Shown piece after piece: positions 8,624-17,104 of a DNA stretch of 64,000 nt. Position numbers and translations under genes: made by a program. How positions within the stretch are numbered: position 1 is the stretch's first letter; each line of letters starts with the position of its first letter. The DNA comes from Verrucomicrobiota bacterium. GTDB lineage: Bacteria > Verrucomicrobiota > Verrucomicrobiia > Opitutales > Opitutaceae. The stretch spans positions 186,001 to 250,000 of the forward strand of contig JACRQG010000004.1 of assembly GCA_016222805.1 (NCBI GenBank), read 5' to 3'. The notes below the pieces were generated by a model. It was given only the letters and a program-made list of their open reading frames with translations, had not been told where the DNA came from and searched no databases.

Positions 8624-9619
8624 ATGAGCGCTCCCGTCCCCCGCCGCCGATTCATCACCCAGTCGTTGCTCGCCTCCGCCAGCGGAGTACTGACGATGCA
8701 GGCAGCCCAGCCGCCCACCCGGGAGGATGCCGGCGGAAAGGCGCCGGAGGGATCGGCTGGCCCGTGCCCGATGGGCAAGATCGGCAAACTGTCGGTGAGC
8801 CGGCTGATTCTCGGCAGCAACGTCATCACCTTCCACATCCACAGCCGCGGCTTGAAGTTCGTCAACAACCTCAACCGCCACTACAACACCGAAGAGAAGA
8901 TCCTCGAGACGCTGGCGGTAGCGGAACGCAACGGCATCAACACGATCATGACGCAGGCCGATCCGAAGTACCTGCGCATTCTCAAGCGCCACCGCGACGA
9001 ATGCGGAGGCAAGCTGCAGTGGATTGTGTCCCCGGAGCCCAAGATGCTCAGTGGCAAACCGGCGAAGGCCGGCGAGGACGCCGCCATGATTGCGCGGCTG
9101 GCTGACGAGGGGGTCGCCGGCATGTATATCCACGGCGCGACGGGCGACCCCTGGTGCGCCGCCGGAGATCCCGCGCCGATCCTCCGGACCCTCGAAGCCA
9201 TCCGACTCAACGATCTTCCGGCGGGGATCGGCGGACACGACATCAACGTCGTGCGCTTCTGCGAGAAGCACAACATCGGCGTCGATTTCTACGTGAAGAC
9301 CTTCCATCACCACGACTATCCGACGGCGCCGAAACCGGAAGAGCTGGTGAAACCGTACGCGGAAATCCCGGTCGGGTTCTGGTGCCGCGAGCCCGCCGAA
9401 ACGGCCCGGTTGATGCGGGACGTGCAGAAGCCGTGGATCGCTTTCAAGGTGATGGCGGCCGGGGCGATTCCACCGGAAAACGCCTTCAAGTACGCCTACC
9501 AGAACGGCGCCGATTTTGTGCTGGCCGGGATGTTCGACTTTGAGATCGCGGACGATGTGAAGATCGCCGTCGACGCCGTCCGCGCGGCAGCCGCCCGCCC
9601 CCGGCCCTGGCGAGCCTGA
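8624..9619 (+). CDS. Tat-exported TIM-barrel protein, aldo/keto reductase-like
   Basis: This 331-residue protein starts at an ATG and has a twin-arginine leader (PRRRFITQSLLASASGVLTMQAA). The mature part opens GKLSVSRLILGSNVI, as in aldo/keto reductases. It continues with the strand/helix rhythm of a beta-alpha barrel: AERNGINTIMTQAD, LADEGVAGMYIHGA, IGGHDINVVRFCEK, GADFVLAGMFDFE. I could not place a canonical Asp-Tyr-Lys-His tetrad with confidence, so it may be a non-reductase relative. Similar exported barrel proteins occur widely in planctomycetes and Verrucomicrobiota beside sugar genes (general knowledge). It lies between the GntR gene and a TonB receptor, all on the same strand. Confidence 0.6.
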   Translation: MSAPVPRRRFITQSLLASASGVLTMQAAQPPTREDAGGKAPEGSAGPCPMGKIGKLSVSRLILGSNVITFHIHSRGLKFVNNLNRHYNTEEKILETLAVAERNGINTIMTQADPKYLRILKRHRDECGGKLQWIVSPEPKMLSGKPAKAGEDAAMIARLADEGVAGMYIHGATGDPWCAAGDPAPILRTLEAIRLNDLPAGIGGHDINVVRFCEKHNIGVDFYVKTFHHHDYPTAPKPEELVKPYAEIPVGFWCREPAETARLMRDVQKPWIAFKVMAAGAIPPENAFKYAYQNGADFVLAGMFDFEIADDVKIAVDAVRAAAARPRPWRA

Positions 9620-9751
9620 ACCGCTGGGCCTCGCTCGCCTCGACTGGTCCAACATGGTGCCCGTTCTTCGGTGTAACCATCGGGCCAGCGATCGGGGTGT
9701 GGTGCCCGTGAAAGTCGCCCCGCGCCGTTGTTCACTCTCCACGATTGATCC

Positions 9752-12013
9752 ATGAAAACCCCTTGTCCCCTCAATCGATCCTTGCTCGTCGCGTCCGTGC
9801 TGCTCTACGCCACGATTGTCCCGGCGCGGTCGGCGCAGGGCCGCCGCGACTCCGGCGACGACTCCCAGCCAACCTTGCTGCCGGAGTTCACCGTCAAAGG
9901 TGATGGCGAGAGAGGTTATCTGGCGTCGGAGTCCGTCACGGGCACACGCGTGGCCACCGCCATCCGGGACCTCACGTTTAATGTAAATGTGATCACCGGC
10001 GATTTTCTCGACGATTTCGCCTTCTTCGAAATCGACGACGACTACGGCTACACGAGTTCGCTGAACAGTTTCGATCAGGGCGGAAACTACAATCTCCGCG
10101 GCTTCAACGCGAACAACATGCGGCGCGACGGATTCTTCCGCGTGGGCATGATGGACAAATCGAACATCGACCGGATCGAGGTGCTCAAGGGACCGGTGGC
10201 GGCCGCCTATGGCGAGAGCGCACCGAGCGGACTGTTGAACGTGGTATCCAAGCAGCCACGTTCCACGCCGTCCCGGGAGCTGAAACTCTATCTCGGGTCG
10301 TACGACACGACCCGCGTCGAGGGCAACGCCTCCGGTCCGGTCCCCGGCACGACGAGCACCTTCTACGCGCTGAATCTCGCGTTTTACGAGCGGACCTTCG
10401 ACGTCGAGTACAAGGCGCTCCGCAACAAGAGCATCTCGCTCGCGCTCACCCACAATCTGCAGCCCACCGCCAAGCTGAGTCTCACGATCGAGCACATGGT
10501 GCGCGGCGCGCAGTCGAACCCCGACACGATTCCCTACCTGTGGAACGGCACGACGTATCTCGGGCTGGCCACGGGGGTGCCTGAACTGCGCCGTTTCAGC
10601 CATAACGGGCCCAACAGTTATCAGAACCGGACGATTACCAGCGCCACCGGCGGCTATGAGACCCGGTTCGCTGCAGGTTGGTCGGTGCGGGCCCGGGGCA
10701 ATTGGTTTCATCGCACCAATCAGGGCCACAACACCGGCAGCTTCACCCAATACAACCCCGCCACCCGCCTCCTCAGCGGCCGCGGCCGCCCGACGTTCTC
10801 GCTTACCGGAGAGGACGGCGGCGGCGCTCTCGTCGATGCCAGTCGGCGCGCGTTTCTGTTCGGCGGCAAAGTCGAGAGCTGGACGACGCTCACGCTCGAC
10901 TACACGACCTACTGGCGCTTCGGGCGAACCGTGCAACTCAGCCGCAACAACAACACCAACCCAGCCGACCCGTACTACTTCAAGACGTCGATGAGCCTCG
11001 ACGCGATCGACTATCGGGTGCCGGCGTTCGACCCCGTCCTCTACTCCTCGGTCACTTCCTGGCTGCACAACCGGGTCGACACGATCGGCAGTTACGCGCG
11101 GCAGCAGTTCGCCTTCTTCAACCGCCGGTTGATCGTCATGGCCAGCGCCCGGTACGACACCACCCAGTACAATCTCCTGCAGCGGGACACGAGCACGCCG
11201 GTGGCGGGAGCGTTGGCGCACTATCGGCTCTCGCAGAAATCGCCGGTCGCCGGTGTCAACTACAAGCTCGCGCCCGGTGTCGCCGCGTATGTGAACTGGA
11301 GCCGGGCCTTCGACGCCGATTCGCAGGGCAAACGCGCCTTGAGCGACCGCTCGATGGAACACTCGAACGGCTTCGACTACGGGTTCAAGTCCGGCTTCCT
11401 GGAGGATCGACTGCAGTTCACCCTCGGCGGGTTCTACACCAACCGCTACGATGTGGCGGTGACCGATGTCGATCCGGCCACGGGCGACACGTTCACGACA
11501 CAGGACGGAGCCTATCGCTCCCGCGGGGCGGAATTCGACGGCACCTGGCGGATCGGCAACGGCCTCATGCTGCTCGGCAGCTATGCCTACGTGCAGTCGG
11601 AGCAGACTGACGCCGGCCGCGATTCCGATGCCGTTGGGCGCCCGCCGGCGCGGCAGCCCAAACACCAGGGCAGCCTCGCCGGCAAGTACAGCGCATCCGG
11701 CGCGCTCCGCGGCTTCTCGTGCAACTGGGGCGGCGTCTACACCGGCGGGAGTTACCTGGTCACCAACACCGCCGGTGGGATCTTCGACAGCCGGACCCGG
11801 CGCTATATTGGCAACAACAACCAGCGAAATCTCACGGTTGGTTCCTCGTTCCGGATGGATCTGGGCCTGCGCTACCAGTGGAAGAGATCGGGCCTGGGCC
11901 ACTCCCTCGGCCTGAATGTGAAGAACGTGCTGGACCGCGAGTACGTAAAATCAAGCCGCGTCTTCGGCGATCACCGCAGTTGGTTCGCCAGCTATGCGCT
12001 CGCCTTCCGGTGA
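9752..12013 (+). CDS. TonB-dependent receptor, shorter (siderophore-receptor size)
   Basis: This 753-residue protein starts at an ATG with a Sec leader ending near residue 27. A TonB-box-like segment, LLPEFTV, is followed by a plug domain at about 65-165 with FDQGGNYNLRGF and then IEVLKGPVAAAYGESAPSGLLNVV. The barrel ends with a terminal aromatic strand, FASYALAFR. Its size and the R-G-F plug motif resemble ferrichrome/ferric-siderophore receptors. However, the next gene, 37 nt downstream, is a BNR sialidase-like protein, so a glycan ligand is equally possible. The two genes probably form one transcript. Conversion of ligand class from context is inference. Confidence 0.9.
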   Translation: MKTPCPLNRSLLVASVLLYATIVPARSAQGRRDSGDDSQPTLLPEFTVKGDGERGYLASESVTGTRVATAIRDLTFNVNVITGDFLDDFAFFEIDDDYGYTSSLNSFDQGGNYNLRGFNANNMRRDGFFRVGMMDKSNIDRIEVLKGPVAAAYGESAPSGLLNVVSKQPRSTPSRELKLYLGSYDTTRVEGNASGPVPGTTSTFYALNLAFYERTFDVEYKALRNKSISLALTHNLQPTAKLSLTIEHMVRGAQSNPDTIPYLWNGTTYLGLATGVPELRRFSHNGPNSYQNRTITSATGGYETRFAAGWSVRARGNWFHRTNQGHNTGSFTQYNPATRLLSGRGRPTFSLTGEDGGGALVDASRRAFLFGGKVESWTTLTLDYTTYWRFGRTVQLSRNNNTNPADPYYFKTSMSLDAIDYRVPAFDPVLYSSVTSWLHNRVDTIGSYARQQFAFFNRRLIVMASARYDTTQYNLLQRDTSTPVAGALAHYRLSQKSPVAGVNYKLAPGVAAYVNWSRAFDADSQGKRALSDRSMEHSNGFDYGFKSGFLEDRLQFTLGGFYTNRYDVAVTDVDPATGDTFTTQDGAYRSRGAEFDGTWRIGNGLMLLGSYAYVQSEQTDAGRDSDAVGRPPARQPKHQGSLAGKYSASGALRGFSCNWGGVYTGGSYLVTNTAGGIFDSRTRRYIGNNNQRNLTVGSSFRMDLGLRYQWKRSGLGHSLGLNVKNVLDREYVKSSRVFGDHRSWFASYALAFR

Positions 12014-12050
12014 CTCTGCCCATCGAACCGCCTGTCTGACCCGCATTCCC

Positions 12051-13358
12051 ATGAACTTCTCCGTTTTCCACGGCCGCGCACCGCTCCGGTCTCTGGTTCG
12101 TCGATTTGCCCTGGCTGCTGCGACCCTGGGCGCGGCTGCCAGCGGAGCAGCGGCGGCAACTCCGCTGGCGCAGGATTACTCCATCATCTTCCACAATCCC
12201 GATCCAGAGCAGTATGTCGAAGGTTGCGGCCTGGTGCGCCTCGACGATGGCGTTCTGGTCGCAGCGGTTCCGGTCGTGCCCCGCAGCCAGTGGTCGCGGG
12301 AAAGGCGGATGCAGCGCAGCGTGATTCACCTCCTGCGCAGCGAGGACGGCGGCCGGAAATGGCAGCCGGCGTCTGAACTGCCGTACTATTCCGCCGTGCC
12401 GTGGACGCATCAAGGCCGGCTCTACCTCTTTGCCAACAAGCCCGGCACCGATTTTCGCAACGACGACCTGCTGCTCCTCCGCAGCGAGGATGGCGGTCGG
12501 ACGTGGTCGGCGCCGGTCACGCTGTTCAAGGGCCATTTCTGGAATTGCCACACCGGCATGGTCCAGCGCGACAACCGGCTCTACTGGGCGATGGGCGACC
12601 TGTCGTTCGGGATGCAGAAGCGCGGCCCGCGTGCGATCGCCGGTGACCTGTCGCGCGATCCGCTGCAGCCCGACGCGTGGCGAATCTCCAATCCCGTGCC
12701 TTTCCCGGGATTCCCGGAGGCGATGCGGAATTTGCGCTTTGCCGACCGCAGCAGCAATTATCTCGAGTGCAACGTCGTCGAAGTGAATGGCCGCCTGCGC
12801 ATCTTGAACACGGTCAAGCCGCACGGCCAAACCACGACCAATCTCGGCGGCGTTTTCGACCTCAAGGACGACGGCCGGGAACTCGCGCTGAGCTTCACCC
12901 AGTTTCACCCGATCCCGGGCGGCCATCTCAAGTTCTGTGTGATCCGGGATGATGCGTCGGGACTCTTCTGGGCGACCTCCAATTTCGCGGTCGACGGCCA
13001 GGGGGTGTTCAATTGGTGGAAGGAAGGGGCCAAGTCGGGGGGATATCAGGGTTCCTCCGGCACCGGCGGGAACGACCGCCGCTTCCTCATGCTGCTCTAC
13101 AGCCTGGATGCCTTGAATTGGTTCCAGGCCGGCTGTGTCGCGCAGGCAGCCAAGATCTCGCAGTCGTTCATGTACGGCAAACTGGCGGTCGACGGCGACG
13201 ATCTCATCGTGATTTCGCGCTCGAGCATCAACGCGCCGAACCAGCACGACGCTGATCATGCCACCTTCCATCGGGTGCGCAATTTTCGCCGCCTGGCGCT
13301 CAACCTCGTGCCCGAGCCGGAAACTCCGTCCAGCCGTGAACCAAGCTCCCGAAAATAG
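12051..13358 (+). CDS. Exported sialidase-like BNR/Asp-box protein
   Basis: The ATG at 12051 gives 435 residues with a leader (VRRFALAAATLGAAASGAAAA). An upstream in-frame start overlaps the previous gene and is not needed. Two clear Asp boxes, SEDGGRKW at 97-104 and SEDGGRTW at 145-152, mark a bladed beta-propeller of the exo-sialidase superfamily. A third related strand appears near FLMLLYSLDALNW. The Arg triad of true sialidases cannot be assigned by eye, so it may act on another sugar or only bind it. It follows the TonB receptor by 37 nt, which fits periplasmic or surface trimming of the imported glycan. The 201-bp repeat copy 2 lies just downstream. Confidence 0.75.
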   Translation: MNFSVFHGRAPLRSLVRRFALAAATLGAAASGAAAATPLAQDYSIIFHNPDPEQYVEGCGLVRLDDGVLVAAVPVVPRSQWSRERRMQRSVIHLLRSEDGGRKWQPASELPYYSAVPWTHQGRLYLFANKPGTDFRNDDLLLLRSEDGGRTWSAPVTLFKGHFWNCHTGMVQRDNRLYWAMGDLSFGMQKRGPRAIAGDLSRDPLQPDAWRISNPVPFPGFPEAMRNLRFADRSSNYLECNVVEVNGRLRILNTVKPHGQTTTNLGGVFDLKDDGRELALSFTQFHPIPGGHLKFCVIRDDASGLFWATSNFAVDGQGVFNWWKEGAKSGGYQGSSGTGGNDRRFLMLLYSLDALNWFQAGCVAQAAKISQSFMYGKLAVDGDDLIVISRSSINAPNQHDADHATFHRVRNFRRLALNLVPEPETPSSREPSSRK

Positions 13359-13672
13359 GCTCTTCTCCTGGCCAGCCTTGGGCGAAGACATTGCTGGTGG
13401 TTGTGGCCGCGTTCCCGCCGAGGGCCACGGTTCAAAAGGGTCAGGCCGTTGTTTGTTGTTTCCGAGTGAACTTCCGCCGGCACAGTTGGCGCCGCAGAGT
13501 GACTGCGGTACCTTGATGGATGCCTTGGGAGAGCCAAGGCAGTGAACTAAGCGCCCAGTTTGCGAACCATCGGTTGCAGGTCGGGCGGCGAGCCACCCGT
13601 CGAATCAACCAGCAACGGCCTGACCGCTTTGGGCTGACGCGCCCCGACGATCATCGACCGACCGACTCCGGC
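13359..13672. other. Convergent intergenic region holding repeat copy 2
   Basis: This 314-nt gap lies between the end of the sialidase-like gene and the end of the leftward TonB receptor. About two thirds of it is the inverted-repeat element at 13432-13632. No gene is seen. Confidence 0.6.
13432..13632. repeat. 201-bp element with long terminal inverted repeats, copy 2
   Basis: The left end reads CAAAAGGGTCAGGCCGTTG and then TTTGTTGTTTCC. The right end, reverse-complemented, reads CCAAAGCGGTCAGGCCGTTG. It is the same length and order as copy 1 at 5077-5277, with long matching blocks (for example AGTTGGCGCCGCAGA in both) and scattered substitutions, so it is an older duplication rather than a recent one. 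It sits between two convergent genes, where it could act as a terminator by folding. Confidence 0.7.
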
Positions 13673-16600
13673 TCAGAACGACGCCTTGGCGCCGAGCGTG
13701 TAATTGGCGCCAAAGGCGGAGGCCTGCTGCAGGCGGGCCCAGCGCGGCAGATGCTCGGACTCGCGGGCGGTGATACGGCCGGCGTTGAAGAGGTTGGTGC
13801 CGGAGGCGAAGAGCGACATGCGCCGCGTGAGGCGGTACTCGGCCGTGGCATCGAAGAGGTAGCGCTCCTCGATGAAGCTCTGACCGGGCTCGCCGCCGAG
13901 CGTGACGAGCGCGCCGTCGATCCGGCCCTCAAAATTCCAGCCGAAGCCGAGGCGGAGTTTGGTGGTCTGGTAGTTCAGCATCGCCGACGCCTTCTGGCGG
14001 CTCATGGCTCCCCAGCCGCCGCGCTGGCCGTCGGCGTCGGAGAGGTTGAGGGAACCGCGCAGGCTGAAGCCGCGGGCCCAGCGGGGCAGCAGCGGATCCA
14101 GGGAGTGCCGCATTTCGAGCTCCCAACCGGAGACGATGGCCTTGCCCGCGTTGAAACTCGTGCTGGCGGTCCAGCCGACATATTCCGCCTCGAGGCCGAC
14201 CGCGGCCGCCTCCTCGGGCGTCTCGAGAAGCTCCGCCCGGGAAACGACGAAATCCTGGATGAACTTCCGATAGTAGCCGACCGCGACGTAGCCATCTTTC
14301 AGATAGTATTCGATGCGCCCATCGTAGTTGTCCGCGGTCCAGGGTTTCAGGAGGGGATTGCGGATGGTAACCGTGCCGAGGGAGCCGAGGGCGGGATCCG
14401 TGTTGTTGCTCGGGCTGACGGTGGTGGAGGGCAGCAGGCTGGTGGCGAAGTCCGGTCGGGCCTGGGTGCTCGCGTAGGCGGCCTTGAACGCGAGATTCTC
14501 CGCGAGGTTCCACGAGGCGTGCAGGCTCGGGAAGTAGCCATCCCGCTGGCCATGCCCCACGGCGCCATTGCGGTGGTAGATCAGCCTGGCCTCGGCGAGG
14601 CTGCCGGCGGCGCCGGTCTCGGGCTTGCGGACGCGCGCGCCATTGACGAGGACGAAGGTGCCGTTGGGATTGCGCTGGAACACCTCGGTGGGTGTTTGGA
14701 GGAAGCCGCGGCCCTCGCCCTCGGCGCGCTCGTAACGGACGCCGCCGACGAGGCCGAGGCGGTTGGCGAAAAGCCGCGTGTCACCCATGAGGTAGAGTGC
14801 CTGCACCGTTTCGGTCAGCTGGTTCACGCTCTCGGCGCTGCGACGGTAGGAGATCGCCTCCTCGTAGCGGAAGTACTCCGGGTGGGCTTTGTAGAGCTGG
14901 TAGTACTTCGCCATGTTCAGGTGTTCGACCGGCGGGTAGCCGTACTCCGCGTCGGGCGCTTTCTGATACACCTCGGCGGCGATGACCCCGGCGCGGTCGT
15001 CCGCGGAGTCGGGCACGCCGTCGGGGCCGAGGTAGGTCCAGGTGTTGAGGTCCATGCGTTTCCGATCCCGCTTTTCCCGCTTGTAGTTGGCGCCCAACTC
15101 GAGGCTGACGGGGAGGCGCGTGCCGAAGTCACGTTTCAGCTTGGCGTAGGCGGTCTGGACGTCGCCCTGGATGAGCCGCGGGCGTGAAGTGGCGGCCCGC
15201 AGTTGGTAGTTGGCGGCGCGGCTCCAGTCGACGGGGGCATTGCCGGCGTCGAGCACCTCGAAGCGGCCCGGCAGGCGCCAGTTGAGGTCGAGAAAGTTGA
15301 CGGTGACGTTGGCGATCCGCGGGTTGCGGCCCTCCTGATCGGAGGGGGAGGAAAAGAAGCCGTTTTCGGTGTCCTTGAATTCGGAGACGGAACGCGAGGC
15401 GTTGGCGGCGGCCTCGGCCTGCCAGGCGCCACGCCGCCACTTGGCGATGAGGCCGGCGTTGGAGTTGGTGGCGTACTCGTCGCGCCAGGCCTCGAGCTGG
15501 TTGACGTAAGTCAGGGCGCCGGTGCCGCGCGCGCCCATGACGCGGGTGGAGTCGTTGTAGACGGTGGCGCCGGTGTTGGCCTGGAAGCGCACATCGGCGC
15601 GGTGCAGGGAGTCGAGGGTGGTGTAGGAGACAAAGGGAGTCAGGGTGAGTTCGGGCACCGGCCGCCAGTCGACCCGCAGGCTGAGGGGAACGCGAACGCG
15701 GCGGGAGTAGGACTGGTGGAGCAGCGAGTTAGTCATTGCCGGGTTGTAGATGCTCGGGGCGCCCGGCTGGGGGTTGGCGAGGGTGGCGGCGGTGCCGTAG
15801 TTGTAGGTGGGCACGGCGTAGTGCCAGGGCATCATCACGTCGCTGTACCCAAGGCCCAGGGTGTAGCCGAGGTTCCTGGTCAGCGGGTCGACGAGGCTGA
15901 AATCGAAACTGGGCCGGACCTTGCGCGTGAGTTCGTCGCCGGGGCCGCCGGTGCGGCGGAGCGTGAGGTCGTAGCTGTTGGTGTTGAACGACGCCTTGAG
16001 GTTGATCTCGCGCCGGGCGTATTCGAAGGCGGTGCGCCGGACCATGTTGACGGAGCCGCCGATGGCGTTGGCACTGTCGGACGGCAGCGGCACCTTGCGC
16101 ACCTCGATGCGGGCGATGCCGACGGTGCTCGACTGGGTGAGGCGCGGGGCGCGGGTGTTTTCGCGTTCGTCGGCAAAGACGGAGGCCTCGCCCAGCCCGT
16201 CGGAGGTGACCTCGGTCTTGTCGGAACTGAGGCCGCGGACGTTGATGCGGATGATGTCGCTGCCCTGGTATTCGACGCCCACGCCGGGCAGGTATTTGAT
16301 GAACTCGCCGATGTTGTTCTGCGTGATCTCGCCCATGGAATCGGTCGAGGTGACGTTCTTGAGATTGCGCGCATAGCGCTGTTCGTTGGCGGCGATCGAC
16401 TCCGCGTCGACCTCGCGCGCGGCGTTCACGCGGAATTCGTCGAGGCGCACGACGCTGCCACCCGTGGCGGCCAGGGTGAGGTCGAGTTCCACGCGCTGGC
16501 CAGGGGCGAGCGTGAGCGTCTTCTCCGTCGGCGCCGTGTGGGTAAACGAAACGACGACGGTCACTGGGCCGGGAGGGATCCCCTCGAGCAGATAGGCGCC

Positions 16601-16834
16601 GGAGTCATCGGTGAAGGTCTGGAGCGGCGTGCCCTTCACGGCGACGCGGGCGTTGTTGACGTAGCGGGCGGTGGATTGGTTCAGCACCCGACCGGTGAGG
16701 CTGGCGGTGGCGGCGTTGCTCACGCGGCCGGTGACGGTGGCGGCGGGCGGGGTGTCCGCCGGGGTGGCGGCCCCAGCCGGGTCGGGGCAAAGCAGCAACG
16801 CGCAGACCAACAGGTGACGGAGTGGGGTTCCCAT
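13673..16834 (-). CDS. TonB-dependent receptor with N-terminal carboxypeptidase-regulatory-like domain
   Basis: The ATG at 16832-16834 gives 1053 residues. The open frame extends leftward on the other side to 18898, but that part only mirrors the GH29 gene. A Sec leader (HLLVCALLLCPDPAGAA) is followed by a beta-sandwich of about 90 residues (NNARVAVKG, DDSGAYLLEGIPPG), then a TonB-box-like VRLDEFRV. The plug contains IKYLPGVGVEYQ, RINVRGLSSD and VPLPSDSANAIGGSVNMV. The large barrel ends GAKASF. A short motif, TGRVxN, occurs twice in a row at about residues 35-55, as if one strand were duplicated. It is divergent from the GH29 fucosidase at 17105 across 270 nt, suggesting shared control, perhaps by the AraC regulator at 18676. 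Confidence 0.92.
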   Translation of the reverse strand: MGTPLRHLLVCALLLCPDPAGAATPADTPPAATVTGRVSNAATASLTGRVLNQSTARYVNNARVAVKGTPLQTFTDDSGAYLLEGIPPGPVTVVVSFTHTAPTEKTLTLAPGQRVELDLTLAATGGSVVRLDEFRVNAAREVDAESIAANEQRYARNLKNVTSTDSMGEITQNNIGEFIKYLPGVGVEYQGSDIIRINVRGLSSDKTEVTSDGLGEASVFADERENTRAPRLTQSSTVGIARIEVRKVPLPSDSANAIGGSVNMVRRTAFEYARREINLKASFNTNSYDLTLRRTGGPGDELTRKVRPSFDFSLVDPLTRNLGYTLGLGYSDVMMPWHYAVPTYNYGTAATLANPQPGAPSIYNPAMTNSLLHQSYSRRVRVPLSLRVDWRPVPELTLTPFVSYTTLDSLHRADVRFQANTGATVYNDSTRVMGARGTGALTYVNQLEAWRDEYATNSNAGLIAKWRRGAWQAEAAANASRSVSEFKDTENGFFSSPSDQEGRNPRIANVTVNFLDLNWRLPGRFEVLDAGNAPVDWSRAANYQLRAATSRPRLIQGDVQTAYAKLKRDFGTRLPVSLELGANYKREKRDRKRMDLNTWTYLGPDGVPDSADDRAGVIAAEVYQKAPDAEYGYPPVEHLNMAKYYQLYKAHPEYFRYEEAISYRRSAESVNQLTETVQALYLMGDTRLFANRLGLVGGVRYERAEGEGRGFLQTPTEVFQRNPNGTFVLVNGARVRKPETGAAGSLAEARLIYHRNGAVGHGQRDGYFPSLHASWNLAENLAFKAAYASTQARPDFATSLLPSTTVSPSNNTDPALGSLGTVTIRNPLLKPWTADNYDGRIEYYLKDGYVAVGYYRKFIQDFVVSRAELLETPEEAAAVGLEAEYVGWTASTSFNAGKAIVSGWELEMRHSLDPLLPRWARGFSLRGSLNLSDADGQRGGWGAMSRQKASAMLNYQTTKLRLGFGWNFEGRIDGALVTLGGEPGQSFIEERYLFDATAEYRLTRRMSLFASGTNLFNAGRITARESEHLPRWARLQQASAFGANYTLGAKASF

Positions 16835-17104
16835 GGTAGGGTGGCGGACGGGGTGGGGTAGGTGCGCTGCCATCTTAGCAGCGTCGTCGTTCACTATTTG
16901 ACGGCGTTGGGATTTGCACAACCCTCCAGGCATGCATCGCCGACCACCGCTTTTCGGCGGGGGTGCGCGCCGGCCCGGCGTCGAGGCGCACCCGCCTGAT
17001 GGAGCGATGCGGCGAAGGGTGTCATCGCGGGGCGAAGATTGGTGATTCCGCGGGCGCGTCCGGTCGTGTAGGCTGATCGCGCTCCGCTCCTTCTCCAGCT
17101 CGCC

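Noticed and set aside
8318-11902. 1194-codon open frame on the minus strand
   Set aside because: It lies antisense to the clear TIM-barrel and TonB receptor genes, is rich in Arg/Ala/Gly/Val without domain structure, and is typical of high-GC shadow frames.
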